Part shown: positions 35,704 through 50,363 of the stretch, piece by piece | Layout of the letters: each line of letters opens with the position of its first letter | How positions within the stretch are numbered: position 1 is the first letter of the stretch | Source: Echiichthys vipera | Lineage: Eukaryota > Chordata > Actinopteri > Perciformes > Trachinidae | DNA: 64,000 bases | Assembly: GCA_963691815.1 (NCBI GenBank) | Contig: OY829646.1 | Location: 20,290,694 to 20,354,693, forward strand | Direction of reading: 5' to 3' | Made by a program: the position numbers and the translations under genes | The notes under the pieces: generated by a model | Databases searched by the model: none | Told to the model about the DNA's origin: nothing | The model's input: the letters and a program-made list of their open reading frames with translations, nothing else

Positions 35704-37864
35704 ATCTAATTTGAAGGATTATGTCCTAATAATCTAACAGTTGTATTCAGTTTTCAGGTTTCAACTAACCTTTGAAACCTACCTCCTGAGTGAGGTCAAA
35801 CTGAATGTAGAGTGCAGTTACTGGCTAATGTGAACTTTATTTCACTGGGATTATTCATGAAATATAAAGAAGACTGCACAGAGGACGGGGTGAAGAATAC
35901 AGGCAGACAACTAAGAGACGAAGTGAGTGACAGAGATAGGGTCAGAAAGACAGAAGACCTCCAGGCATTTGTGTTGCATGTGCCTACTGTAGTAGTCCAA
36001 TGGCTTTATCACACTATATGGTTTATAATAAATATTTCTTAATGTTTCTCTGTTTAGCAAGTGAGATGTCAACAGAACTTACACAGCTGATCATGTATGC
36101 AGTCAACAGTATGTATTAGCACAGGTTTTCCTGATTCTTCTGGGAAAACAAGTGATCTGACCAGTAAACTAAATTCAGAAAGAAGACTTTTTCAGAAAGC
36201 TGATAATGCGAAGTAAGGCGGCCTGTTTGTCCGAGCAGCAAGAGTGGCTTTCTTCATTTCATTACATGGTCTACAGAGGCAACTGTTCACAGTTTTTACA
36301 GTCCTTAGTTTACTATACATTTGTATGTGTGTGTAACAGGATTTTGATGATCTGAATATGAAAAACACACCGCAGCATATCCTGAATAAAGGCTTTACAC
36401 TGAATATAGGCATGCAGTTGCAGGCATTACCTTAAAATCTGAAGTGATTTTCTTTCTGATTGCTAAAAAATGTTCATCGGTTTTGTAGTCGTTTACAGCA
36501 TGTGTTTACTGCTTTAAAACCCTGCTAATACTTTTTACAAACTCTTACCCCTACCCTTTCCACCATTTTCTCTCTTTTTTTTTTTTTTTACTGCACTCTT
36601 GACTTTCCCTCTGGCTATCCCTCCTTTTCTGCCCCCACCCCCCCCCCCCCATGTCTATAAAAACACACAACAAACCGAACTGCTTAAAGCCCAACAGTTT
36701 TAGTTCTGTAATTTTTTTTTAAAACTGAAGGAATTCGTACTCTGCTAAAGGCCATTATATCGAAGGAGCATGGCCAAAAGGGATTATTTGTATTTTGTTG
36801 CTTATTACTCACTACATTATTCATATTGATTTTAACTTATTTGCGGGTGCTGAAAACTAAAAAATGTGCCGTAATGTATCAGCACCATGATAGTCTGGGA
36901 TTTTTAATTAGTGATTTGTCATGATGATTTAAAGAGGCTGGTGGGATCTCTGAATTTTTACATTAAATGAATTCCTTCCCACCCTATCTTGTCCACACTT
37001 CTAACAAAATGAGTGGCCCTAATTGCTAATTATTTCTTATATTGAGTAACATGATCACTACACATAATGCAATGAAACTATTACTTACAAATAAGGTCTC
37101 CTTCCTTAGTCCATGACACCTGCAGTAATCAAGTTTGTGCTTCAAGAAATCTGGTACAGATATCCATGATCCATGATTTATTTATTCCAAAATGTTGTTA
37201 TATTACCAAATATCTGCACAGCTGATAATCCCATCAGCCTTAGTTGTACTTTGTATATAGTGCTATTTAGAAATGGGGTGGTGAACATCGGCTGTTATGT
37301 TAGCATTTAGCTCTGTGAGAAAAGTTTCCAATTGCCACTCTGACATACAGACTTAGGTTATCATTGTAACACAAAATAACTGGTTGTGATTCGCAAAGTG
37401 ATTTCCCATTTAGCCATCCATTTTCTCTTTGCATATCCAGGTTATTTTCTAGTCATAGGGTGAGATCTGTTCATTCAGTGGCCACAGAGTAAAAAGAGCA
37501 GCCCAGCTTTTATCTTTGTTGTAACCTCTTCTACCTTCTTCTGAGGAATCCAGAGAGACAGTCAACACCAGGTGGGAAATGTAGCCCCTCTAGCCTGTTC
37601 TGGCACTCCCACAGAGCCCCTTTTGAGTAGGCTGGCAAAACATTCTTACCGATTCCCAAGGTTCTGCTGTTAGCTTGACTTATTTCATTCTCACACTCAT
37701 GAAGTGCAATACCAACCATCCCTATTTCACCTGTGGTAGCTAAGTTTTACTTTTTGTTGTACTTTTTGTCACTGATGCACGCAGCTTAACGTGGGTCTTA
37801 TGGATCATCATCTTCATGGAACAGGCAAACAACTATGGTCTCAGCCATTAAGTTGCTGTAAACT

Positions 37865-38442
37865 CCTCCAGGGGAATCAATGATAGGAATGATATAATCT
37901 GCAATCAGCAGAGATACCATGCTGCCGACTCTGTCTCCTTGTTTAATAAAGACAGACAAAGCTCTCGATCTACCGGTCAATCTTTGTTCCTACCTCCACC
38001 TATGGTCATGAAAGCTGGGTCATGACCAAAAGAACGAGGTCGCGGGTACAAGCAGCCGAAATGGGTTTTCTCAGGAGGTTGACTGGAGTCTCCATTAGAG
38101 ATAGGGTGAGGAGTTTAGCCATCGGCGAGGAACTCTGAGTAGAGCCGCTGCTCCTTTTCGTTGAAAGGAGTCAGTTGAGGTGGTTTGGGCATCTATTAAG
38201 GACGCCCCCTGGGCACCTCTCTAGGGAGGTGTTCCAGGCTCGTCCAGCTGGGGAAGGCCTCAGGGAAGACCCAGGACTAGGTGGAGAGATTATATCTCCA
38301 CACTGGCCTGGGAACGCCTTGGAATCCCCCAGTTAGAGCTGGTTGATGTGGCCCTGGAAAGGGACGTTTGGGGTCCCCTGCTAAAGCTGCTGCCCCTGTG
38401 ACCCGACCCCAGATAAGCGGTTAAAGATGAGATGAGATGAGA
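37865..38442 (+). pseudogene. Rex3-like LINE 3' end, possibly with a small inverted 5' piece
   Basis: From 37951 the + strand follows the same LINE as 18690-20235: 'aaagctctcgatctaccgg', TYGHESWVMTKRTRSR-like frames, the LRWFRHLVR-equivalent segment, then 'gggaagacccaggactagg' and 'cccgaccccagataagcgg', with a GATGA tail at 38426-38442. Just upstream (37865-37925), the minus strand reads VSLLIADYIIPI, resembling SSLLFADDVILM of the RT in opposite orientation. That would again suggest a 5' inversion, but about 25 bp between the parts is unexplained and no duplication was found. Frameshifts and stops abound. Confidence 0.7.
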
Positions 38443-38966
38443 AGAAAAGGCAAGGCATAGCCTTTCTCAGCATCCACTGCCTCGCTCAAACAAACCTGAT
38501 GGCTTTGACACTTCACACTCCAGCAGCAACTCCCACAAAAAAGTCTGGGCAACATCGTTGTGAGCATTTTGCTATAATAACTATAATATAATAATAATAA
38601 TTGCTTTAATAACTGCTGGATAGCATGCTGCATCCATTTTTCCAAGACAAAGCCTACACTGCATCACTCATAAATGTGAGGTTTTACAGTCAGCTAAAAT
38701 GTGTTTTCTAGCACCCTGACCTTGGTAAGCTTTACCTGGAAGGTTTAGCCATGTACTTCCCTGGTCCTTTGAATCTACCCTCTGGCCCACAAATTTAGGA
38801 ATTTGCCTTGTCTGCCAATTCAAAGGGCACCACAACAGGCCTGCTGCATCTGTGGAGGAACCTCGTCCATCCTTTGTGTATGGTGCCTCTTTCTCTCTAT
38901 TTGCTCTCCCCTCATGTCCCTCTGTTATATCTCATTCCACTTCATCTCTTAAATCCCTCTGAACCG

Positions 38967-39126
<160 letters not shown>

Positions 39127-40844
39127 GGCGTGTTACGAGATTAAAAGTACCGGTGCACCAAGGTTTTGCACTAAGCACTTGGAATAAACATTTATCTGTT
39201 GTGGATAATGTGCTTTCCAACTTTTCTGACTTGTATCCAATCACTTATTTTTACAGTGCCTTTTTGTCATTTTGCAGATGCTCACATTCAGGGACTTGCA
39301 AGTGAGACACTTAAAATAATGTATTGCCAGCAATACAAGCAGCCAATAGGGAGGGCAAGGGCCAAAACAACATGGCTGGACAGTAGAAAGTTTTATACTA
39401 TGGTATGCAGGACTACTTGATTCTGATTGGCTGCAGGGTGTCTATTAATTCGTGTTAATGGACACCTACTAAGTAGTTCCAGTGAAACTGTCCTTTCACT
39501 GTTCTAAATTAATGTGCCTCCACTTACAATTTATTAGCAGCACGTTAACAAACTAACATCTTATTCACCACACTGAGTGTACTACCTCAGTGCCTCCTCC
39601 TCTGAACACCACAGGATGGCAACTGGCATACAGAAGCTGCAAAAGTTGCACTGCCCCTCTGAATATACTGATACTTTGTATCACATAAGCGATCTTCTCT
39701 CATCCCAGTCACTATTCAACTCACTACTTCGGGGGTCAGAGAGTGCGTATGGTATCATGTGTTTGTGAAAATCTTGATATTGATTTGGGGAAAATGGCAT
39801 GGCTGAATATAACTTGTCTCATTGTCAAACATTCAAATTATATTTACTGGTTGTCAACCGCAGTGTTATTGACTTTGAATCTGCTAACATATTGTTGGCT
39901 TTCTGATTCATAGCTTAGCTGAAGGGTTTTCCCCGAGCTCAGGGGAGTAGAAATATCTCCTGTTGCCAGGTCATATCTAATGTTTGTTCTATTTACTGGA
40001 GCAGTGAACAATGTTTCCATTGCATAATAACATAATGGGGTGGTAATGATTCTTCCAGGTAGTCAAACCCTCAGGTATTACCAGAGAAACAGACCTATGG
40101 CTTGTGGAAACACTTGATCATATTTCTTCTTCCACTCTTCTTTCTTATTTTCTATTCTCCATCCCCTCCTTCCTCCCATCACTCATATCCTTCTAGCTTC
40201 ACTTTGCTTCCTCATATATCTATACTATGCAGCCTATTTGTAATGTCTAACTTCATTTAGACTTGCCTCCTTGCTTCCCCTTCTTTAACATTCGACCTCT
40301 CGCAGCTTGCATAAACTCTCTCCTTCTGTTCATTTAAGTGAATTTCCTGCTCTTACCTCCTCTCCCATGTTCTTCATCCATCAGCCCCTGTTTTTTTCTC
40401 TCCTCTTTTTTCTCTGCTTTCTTTCACCTTAGACGTTCTTCTCTTTTCACATTGCTGTGTGTCGTCCTATAACCTGCTTTACTGGTTTCTGTCTAACCTG
40501 TCTTTTGTTATCTGTATCTCCTCTATTGTGTATTATTTTCACTAGTTCAGTTTGTCTTTTTTCAAATGTTTATCACTTCCCTCCTCTGTTCACCTTCTGT
40601 GTTTTTTGCCTTTCTTTTAAATTCAGTCTAATGCCTCATCTCGCTCTCCTCCTCTCTGACCTCTTGTCTCTCCCTCATTCCAATGTCAGACAGCTGGCCC
40701 GTCCTATGAATAATGGAAGAGATGCAACATTCTCTCACTTTGTATCTGTCTCTCTCTCTACTTTTCATATTTCCCTTTCTTTCTGTCCTTTTAAATACAC
40801 AATGATTTTGTTAAATGTATTATTACATAAAAATGCATTCTTTC

Positions 40845-41036
40845 CGTCCTCCACAGAGCTGGGTCTGTCTGACATTCCTGCCTGTAATAGGGAAGGTTTT
40901 CGTTGCCACCGTACTCTACGAGGGAATTGTTGGGTCTATGTTTATCATAGAGCGTGGTCTTTACCTAGTTGTAAAGTGTCCTGAGATAACTTGTGTTATG
41001 ATTTGGCACTATAAATAAAATTGAATTGAATTGAAA
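40845..41036 (+). repeat. L2-type 3' tail
   Basis: 'cctgtaatagggaaggtttt', then 'taaagtgtcctgagataac' and 'tgttatgatttggcacta', ending in 'ataaaattgaattgaattg'. This is the common fish L2-like or SINE-borrowed 3' end with its ATTGA-type tail. The frame overlapping it is not a gene. Confidence 0.7.
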
Positions 41037-41654
41037 TTAACTCCAAAAAAAAAAAGGGGGGGGGCAGCAGTTTGTTATATATACTTTAATTAACATTAAT
41101 TGCTTTATTACCACTAGAGAGCAGAAAGGAGACACCATATCACCGAAATGTGTATAGAGCAGAACAAATATTCTAAAGCACTTTGCACACAGACCTCCTC
41201 TGGGAACGACTTATCGCTCTTAATCTTCTTGAAGTGCAGAATAGTTTGAACACAGTGTGGAACATTACCACTGCCATATTACCCCTGACATGTCAGCACT
41301 CACTGGTTCACATGATAGGGCAGACTTATCCCCCAAATCCTTTCAATCAAGGAACTGGTTTTCCATGACAATGGAAAATCGTGTTCAAAGATACAATGAG
41401 CTATTTTCTCGTAACAAAACCACAACAAAACCTCACATGTGCAATTCAGTCAAAGGTGGAAGGCGCAGGTACACAACACATGGCTAATGTCAATGATCAT
41501 TGCTTATATCTCAGTATTTTCCATTATGCAACATATGTTTTTGAGTCATAGACAGAGCTTTGCAAAGAAATAAAGTACCATTGGGCTGACGTGTCCCTCA
41601 TACCTATTTTCGCTATGTTTTTAATGCGTCCCTCTTAACACAACAGTTATTAAG

Positions 41655-41820
41655 GGGGCTCTCGCCAACATTCAGAACATTAATATAGCAGCAAACAAGC
41701 ATTTGCTTTGTAGAGATACAGTGGAGTAATGGCTTCCTGAACAGAGAATGAAGTTACTCTCCCCTGTGTGTGTTGTAATCAGAGTTTCTCTGTTGTGTGT
41801 TTTGATAGCCAGTCTTAATT
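41655..41820 (+). repeat. Dispersed repeat R1, copy B
   Basis: Second copy of the 9230-9335 repeat. It has about 40 bases more in the middle ('gcatttgctttgtagagat', and so on), so copy A is probably internally deleted. Confidence 0.6.
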
Positions 41821-43494
41821 TATGTGGTCGTATGTGGCATATGCGTTTTCCATATATTGGTAAGAATGCTTTAGAGGCAATGAAGACCAGATCTTAAGAC
41901 AGAAACACATCTATTGTAAATGCAAATATACAATTTATGCAGGATCATTTCAAAATTCTTGGCAAGGGGAGAAGTCAAGATTGGCATGTTACCAGTGGTT
42001 ATCTGCGTTCTTTCATATTATCCAGGTTGTTTATTTGTTTAAAATGAGCCCATGAAAAAAAGGTGTGAGTAGTTCTCAGATGAGTTTTTCTCCCTCCCAA
42101 TAGTATTTCTGCTCGACATTGCTGGAAAAATCAAATGTTCACTTTTGCTTATGCACCTGCATAAGGAGGTCATAAGTCACAGTCAGGTGCAGAACATTGT
42201 TTTTTCCACAAATATAATAGTGCACTTTATTCACTGTTTGCAGTTTTATTCAGGTGTAGCTTTCATGCACTTTATGGTGCCTTAAAAAGTCGCAGAATGT
42301 GTCCTTTGGTTTTTACACTCATATCGCAAATACAGTATGTAATTATGTCACACTACTTGCATGTGTGTTTAATTTTACTAACTGATAGACCACTAGTTGC
42401 CTTACTGAGAGATACCATACTTCACTACTGCTCTACTTTGATGTGTATACTTAACAGTGCCTTCAGACAGACACATTAGAAGGGCTTTTGTCTCATCTGA
42501 CATTCTTCATCTTTATTTTTTTCTGATTTCTTCTTTTCCAGTCTTTTGATAACCTTCTCAACTGTATTCACAGAGAACTTTGTCTTCAATAATAAGCACT
42601 CAATAAGGACCTCTAACAAGCACTCTTCATATTTTGTTTCTGCCCTTTTTCTTATCTACGTTTCTCCCTCCCTCACTGTCTTGCTCCATCTACTCAGTAT
42701 ACCTGCGGCATTATTAAAGGGCAGTTACAGTGGCTCTTGTTGCTCAAGGGAGGACGGTAGAACATTGGCTTCCAGGCAGCCTCTTACATCATTTCCTTCT
42801 TTGTCTCAGTGCACCATTTTCCAGAACATTTTCAATTTTTTTCTTTAGCACCGCCTCGGTTGCCATCGGTAACGAAATGTGAGAGCAGCTATAGCTGATG
42901 TAAGACTTGCTATAGTTAACCAACTCTTCCTCTCACTGATGATGCTTTGGAAAGTGTTTTTGAAGATGTGAACGTTGCTGACTTTTCACCAAACTATCTC
43001 GATTTACCTTTTCATCTTCATTATTTATTTTCTCTTGAGTATGACTTTCTATTGCTTTTCAATCAATCAGTAAAACGGACATGTTAGTGCTTTTTAACAT
43101 GTTTATTTTTTCAAGCAAAGATTCATGGTTCATGGTTCAATATTGCCTCAGTTCAACCGATAAGACTAGGAGTACTGTATCCAGTACAGCACAGTGCTTC
43201 TGGTCAGTGCTGATCATTATAGCAAGGAAGGATATCATTCATTCAATTCCCTTATCTACCTTTTCCAACCCAGTGGAACCAATTGCCTTTAAACTAAAAT
43301 CTCCTTGAATTACAGCCAGTCTTTGTACCTCAGAGGACAATGCAAGATGACATCAAAATCATACCTTGGACTCTCTGGAAAGCTCTACTTCACACAGGGA
43401 TGTTGTTTTATATACAGGCCTTCAGATTAAGTAATTTAGTTATTCACACTTCTATATATATGTTATATGTGTTACTTGTACTTGTTACTTGTAT

Positions 43495-43745
43495 TATATA
43501 CACTAACGCTTTATATTGAGGTCCTTGTTATAAGGGTTCTTTAATAAGTAATAAGGAAGTCTAAGTCCACATAAGATCTTTATTAACATTAATATGTGTT
43601 AATAAGACTATATAAGTTTTAATATAGCACCACAAACAAGTGTATTGATAGATTATAATACATTTGTATGCACTTATAAGAAATGTATTATTAAGCACTG
43701 AACATAACAAAGCCTTGTTAGGATTAATACTTTTTTTATAATGCA
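43495..43745. repeat. Dispersed AT-rich repeat
   Basis: 'ctttatattgaggtccttg', 'ttaataagtaataaggaag' and 'attaacattaatatgtgtt' are familiar from many fish loci. Class unknown; no termini fixed. Confidence 0.35.
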
Positions 43746-43764
43746 TTTATAAACATTTTCTTTA

Positions 43765-43845
43765 ATTATATTTAAAGAGAAACAGAGTGACATGCAGCAA
43801 AGGGCTGGAATCAAGCCCAGGCCTCTGTGATAAGGAGTCATTCAT
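43765..43845 (-). repeat. SINE-like fragment, copy C
   Basis: 'acatgcagcaaagggctgg' and 'aatcaagcccaggcctctg' match the 'agcaaagggcc ... aacccgggcc' unit at 7640-7730, diverged. Confidence 0.4.
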
Positions 43846-44307
43846 GGAACACACACCATAGCTTAAAATAAAAATTTTAGCATTGAAGCACTAAACAAAA
43901 TGTTTTTTTTTAAACTTTTCATCACTTTACGTAAATGGCAACCACATGTGACCACGAAGATTATTTTTTCCCTGATCGTGAAGGTGTATTACCATACATT
44001 GTATAATAGAATTTTTTTTTAAATTAAGACCAACTCCAGTTTTAAAGTTATAGTTGCACTATTTTTTTATTGTATCTGTGTGATTAGTGTTGGTTTATAT
44101 AACATTTTCAGAATGTCTCTTACTATATACAATTTACCATACTGTTGAAAGATACTGTACTTGTACTTATAGTTGAACATCCGCACTTTTTTTTCAAAGA
44201 CCAGTTTGTGTCTATGCATTATAAAACATACTCTATATGGTCCATTTATGTAAAAAATAATGAAAAGTAACTTGAGTTTTATGCTTCACCATTAAAATAA
44301 TTGTCTG

Positions 44308-44500
44308 TTAAGTAACTCTATATCAAAGTTTAAACAATGGTGATTGATCATATGACCCACTAATGAGGGCGCTTGTAGCTGCTGCTTTGCAAAGAAATAT
44401 GATCTGAGTGTCTGTGGCAACATTCCCACGCTAAATTCAAATGCGATGCGCAGTAAGTGGCGCTTTTTACATCAGTCAGCAGAGGTTGGTCTGCCCTCCT
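44308..44500 (+). repeat. Dispersed repeat R2, copy B
   Basis: Partner of 33070-33240, in the same orientation. The two lie in the same intron, 11 kb apart. Confidence 0.55.
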
Positions 44501-45181
44501 ATCAGTGTGGAGCATGTAAAGGCATCATGCCACATTGTGCAGGTGAGAGCTGAGCTGCCAATCAACTAATGTCATATAGTCTACACTGATCAGTTTAGAC
44601 AAAATTCAGGGAGATGAGGTCCCATGCAATTACATCATACAAAAGCTGTCACTAGAAACAACGTAACTAAATTATGTAATTTTTAATGCCGGATCTGTTA
44701 TTATATGGCAACATTTAGAAGCGTTTTATTCCAACAACAGCATTTTTGTTGGATATGTTTTTCGACCTCAAATTGAAATCTGTAAGCCCATCTTACATGA
44801 GTGCATGCACTGTAACAGAAAGTTATTACAATCAATGTCTATGTCCTGGAAGAAGACATAATCGCTCTCTCACCGTGATATTTACCAACAATGTGGACCA
44901 TACAGAAATGTAGAAATCTGCACCTATGACACAACAATAACATAATGAAACATGCAACATACCCTTGGTCACAGGATAGTGCAAATACTGTTGACCTTCA
45001 ATAACAGAGTTTTGTTACATGATACCTTTTCTTTCCCATGTGCCTAATTTAGATACAGTCATTCTAAGATCGTTATAAAATATGAGTGGATCATTTTTGT
45101 AATGTTTTGTCTCTGCCTGCATTCTTCTTTGTTGTGTTTAAAAAAACCAAAAACAAATATTTCTTATTTTATAACTTCCAG

Positions 45182-45294
45182 GCTGACTGGTACAACCCTG
45201 CCCTCACCAGTGATATCAAATAAGAACTGGCTTCGGATACATTTCACATCAGATAGCAACCATCGAAGAAAAGGATTCAGTGCTCAATACCAAG
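45182..45294 (+). CDS. csmd1: csmd1 exon, CUB domain 2, C-terminal third
   Basis: This exon completes the second CUB domain. The first base finishes the Trp codon begun in the preceding exon. The following 37 codons include LTGTTLPSPVIS, NWLRIHFTSDSNHRRKGF and SAQYQ, the usual C-terminal CUB strands (hydrophobic-LRIHFTSD, then GF-A-Y). Phase goes from 2 at entry to 1 at exit. Acceptor is ttccag, donor gtattt (non-consensus at +4 to +6). Length is 113 nt. The sequence is close to what I recall of mammalian CSMD1, with mainly conservative changes. Confidence 0.96.
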
Positions 45295-46173
<879 letters not shown>

Positions 46174-46251
46174 TGAAGAAAGCAATAGAGTTGAAGTCCA
46201 GAGGGGTGAAGATGATGCCCAGTAAAGACTCCAGTCACAAAAATGCTGTCT
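46174..46251 (+). CDS. csmd1: csmd1 exon, linker between CUB 2 and Sushi 2
   Basis: Small exon of 78 nt (26 codons) encoding the basic linker between CUB 2 and Sushi 2. It reads VKKAIELKSRGVK, then MMPSKDSSHKNAV, and ends one base into the next codon. It begins in phase 1 after the strong acceptor ctttctgcag and ends at the consensus donor gtaagt. No cysteine is present, as expected for an inter-module linker. The match to the CSMD1 linker, including the KKAIELKSRGVK core, is strong support for the family. Being 78 nt with symmetric phase 1-1, it could be skipped without a frameshift. Confidence 0.95.
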
Positions 46252-48171
46252 GTAAGTAAACTAATGTCTGCTGTTTGTGTGTGTGACGTCATTTAGAAAG
46301 CCCTTTCTTAAATTAAGTTGTTACACATAAGCACATGTGCACACACTCACTATTACACCATTAGCTTGTTTTAGTGCTAGCAACTAATGCTAGTACTATA
46401 ATATAATAAAGTCTAACTTACTCAGTTTCAGCTTTTTGATATATTCACACCTGAAGATATAAACCATCTTCACTAACTACTGTTTTTATATGTCATATTT
46501 TAAAGATAAATAAATAACCAACTGAAGCTCTGTACATTTAGTGAACTAGTTAATCAGGGCCTCAGGAAAAATAGTTCTCACCTCAGTTGCAGCTAATGGG
46601 AATCCAAATAAACATAAACATTGTATTAACTAAAAGGCAGTAAAACAATGAGTTTAATAATGAATGGGATGAATATTCCAGCTTCGAGACACCTAAAATA
46701 GTATTTAGATCATGTGATCAAGGCTTTTAATTGTCACAGAAGCCCAAACTAATATCTCATCCATTCCTTAGCTTCATAATAAACCCTGGTCAAAAATTCT
46801 GCTGGTTTACACGCTCAGTCAAGCATGTGCTGGTACAATAAACATTAGTATGGTGTGTGTCTGTGTTTGAAGAAGAAATCGTATGTGCTTGTGTGTTTCT
46901 TTTTGTGTTGCAGCAGTTAAGATTAAAACTGATGCTCTTTGTCCATTTGAGTGTGTGCATGCGTATGTAAGGCGTTCCCAGGGCAAATCAGTTTATTATA
47001 TTTATCAATGATGTGGATCTCAGTGAAGAGCGCAGATCTTACACACACAATTTCCTTTTTACTCTCGCTTACACAAACTAAGCATTCACATGCAGATGAA
47101 CACATGCACAGAAACACACTCTTATATAAAGTTATTTCCATGTGAGAGAATTGCAAGTCAGTCTGCTGAGTCCAAAGCTATTGCAATTACTTGTTACAAG
47201 AAGGTCCAGCTGACAAAAAGATCTTGTTTTTAAGTAATACAGTTATCACAGGGTCATCCTGGCTGACATGTAAATGTAGCAATATAAGTTATAAAATAGT
47301 CCTAGAAATGTGATGTTCTGCATGTTTCCTAATTAAATAACTTGAAAATCAAACACTGCAAAAAGTCAGTTAATCTTATGACTTGTTGTCGAGATCTCGT
47401 TACACAGACATTACCCTGCGTAGATTTGATCATGATGTTTAATTAAAATCACAGTGATTACCAGTGGTTCTGTATGTGCTTAAATACTCTCAAAAGTATC
47501 TTTCCCACTTGAAAAATTATTGCTGCCCTGTAGAATGAGATTTGTGTTCTGTTATCTCAATGTGGAGCCAAAGAATGATGATAATGACTATTAGCTGTGT
47601 AGTCCAGGACTCCCTTAAGCTTTTGCAGTCCTGGACCTAAATAAGAAATTTAGTTTCTCACCATGGGACCCAGGCTCATTAAAACATACCAGAATTTTTA
47701 TCATGGGAACCCAAACGGACTAAAAATGGGTTTTCACATTGGTTCAAAAGCTAAGCAAGGTTACCCCAATGTAGTTAATTTGGGCCATCAGGCTGGGAAC
47801 CATCATTAAAACATAAAAAAGGTAAAGCCAAGGTCCACCTTTGGTCCCGAACCAGTCTTTGAACAACACTTCTTTACACTATATGACTCCCAGTGGTAAT
47901 ATTATAGCTGTATAGCAGAGAATTATGCAATATATAATCATTACAAAGAACCGGAGACTGATGATAATGAGTTTTACCTGTCTAGAGAATGGAGTGCTTA
48001 TGAATCATAATCTAAAAGACTGTCTGTAACAGCCTCTAGCCTATATTAAAGCACAGTCTAATAGACAGACGTACATGAGAACAAGTTTAAATCAGTTTAA
48101 GAACGATGTTTATGAATAATGTTCATACTGACGATTGATTAGAGCGATAAGACAGATGGATAGACAGACAG

Positions 48172-48230
48172 ATGAAATAATAATAAACTTTATTTATAGA
48201 GCACTTTTCATACAATAAATGTAGATCAAA
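48172..48230 (-). repeat. L2/SINE-type 3' tail, minus strand
   Basis: Reversed, this reads 'gaaaagtgctctataaataa' then 'agtttattatt', the usual fish LINE/SINE 3' end. Confidence 0.5.
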
Positions 48231-48855
48231 GTAATTCATGATGAAAAATAAATTCAACACATTCAAACAAGGGCAAATAGACAAAAATAGATAATGAAAA
48301 GACATAATAAAATAAAATGTATAGGCCTTAGTGAAGCTAAAAAACAGAGCGCAATAACAATAAATAATATAATAGTTTGTGAAAAAATGAGAATTACATG
48401 AACTAAAAGCCAATAAATCAATAAATAGGTTTTTAGCTGTTGTTTAACGCCCCCCTCCACTCATATATATATACATATATTTTTTTTTTAAATGTTTATG
48501 TATTTGACCTTGACTGTTTTGATTTGTATCTTTGCAAAGGTGGTACGTCACTAATTCATAAACCAAAAGCTCCATGTCCATCCATCTATCCATCTGCAGG
48601 GCGGCTCCACTGCTCCGCTGCCTCCTGTCTGAAGCTGGCTAAAACATGTAGGCCTATGACTGATCCTATGATGTGTTTAGTCAACTTGATGGGCGGATTG
48701 CGCGCTTCTCTTTCACCTTGGGCCTGCTCGTTAACATCTGGCTGAAGCTAGAATGTAGTCACCGAAGAGTCTCAATCTAGCATGAGGACAAGGTGGCGGG
48801 GGAAAAGAGTAGATGTGCTACTTTAAAATATGTCTGGAGTATCACTTTAAAGATG

Positions 48856-48991
<136 letters not shown>

Positions 48992-50363
48992 TGAGAAAAG
49001 CCAATTAAAAGACAAACTTAAGAGTGGTAACTAGAATAATGTAAAATGGCTGAAATGAAAGCAGCCCATCTTGCAGTTGCCCTCTCTCAGAGGTAACATT
49101 AACTTACTGCTGGGGATGTGTCATAATTATAGAGAGGCTGAAAGATTGTGATTAAGGAGTTTAACTCCAGAGACAATGACCTAGAACTGTAATGAATCAT
49201 CATTGTGAGAGTGTGTGATTTATAATCAGTGTTTTCTTCAGGATTGTCAGGCAAGGTGGTGCTTGGCCGTGGTCTACTTAAATAAAAGCTATGTGACCAC
49301 TTGATATGTGGAAATCACATGTTGGTGCAGCACTACAGCTGAGTACATTTGGGAATACCTCACCATAATGCAGGCTGTAACCATCAGATTATTTTTATAC
49401 TGTGTGTCATCCATAGAAATGGAGATGGAAGGGACATTGAGCCGTTTACCATGGTCATTTGACTAGTACGAAACAAATGGTGATTGTTGTTAGTTTTCAT
49501 GGTGACAACACCTCAGTGGGGCCGTAAAGATTGTCGCAGCTCGCCAGACAGTAAGACCCAGAGCCAGCTGTTCTGCTCATTTTCTGTAACCAATGCAGCA
49601 TGAAAGCACAGTGGAACCAGCAGCCAACCAGCCAGCGGCTTGCAAGTTAGCTAGCTTGCTTACTCCACCAAGCTCCACACCACACTGGCTATAGCATTAT
49701 GCTTTCCTAAGCGGTGACAAGACTGGGTCGATGACGCATTAAGTTGTCAAACATTACTCATTTAGTGTCTGCCTCTCTATGTGTGTGTAGGAGATTAAGC
49801 CTGCTTTTATTATGGCTAGAATATATTAGTCGCTGAATTAATTATGAATGAACTCGACTCGTTAAACTTTAGGATTGATTTGACCTCGGAGTAGGGCACC
49901 AAACCAAAATAAGACAGGATGTTTATTAAACTTTGGTGAGGGTTTAATACCTGTTAGTTATTTAAAGTAACTGATTATTTAAATTTTTATCAGTCTCGTC
50001 TTGAACGCGTTAGTTCGTACCACAGCCTTATCAGGGACCAACACTTTCTGCACAGAACGGAAGACTCTCACAACGACATAAAGTTATAAACATTTATTTG
50101 ACTACCTAACAAAGAGAATACAGGACAGTGCAACACTGAATAGAGAAGTGAAAAGGGGTTAAATATATATAAAAGCTTAAGACCAGAGTGATTCAGACCT
50201 ACGGGGCTGGTTTATAATATTACTGGCGGACTTTAAAACTGGCTCTTATTAGCCGGCCAACAGAACTCGGATCAGAATTTAACTGTCACCAACGTTTAAC
50301 CAAGAGTTGCATTAAAAGGCCAACCTTACTTTGCCGTTGATATCACAGTCGCCCTGGCGTCTT

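Noticed and set aside
40457..41018. 175-residue open frame of Cys/Leu/Ser/Phe-rich sequence
   Set aside because: The region is pyrimidine-rich intron followed by an L2-type 3' tail; the hydrophobic look comes from base composition.
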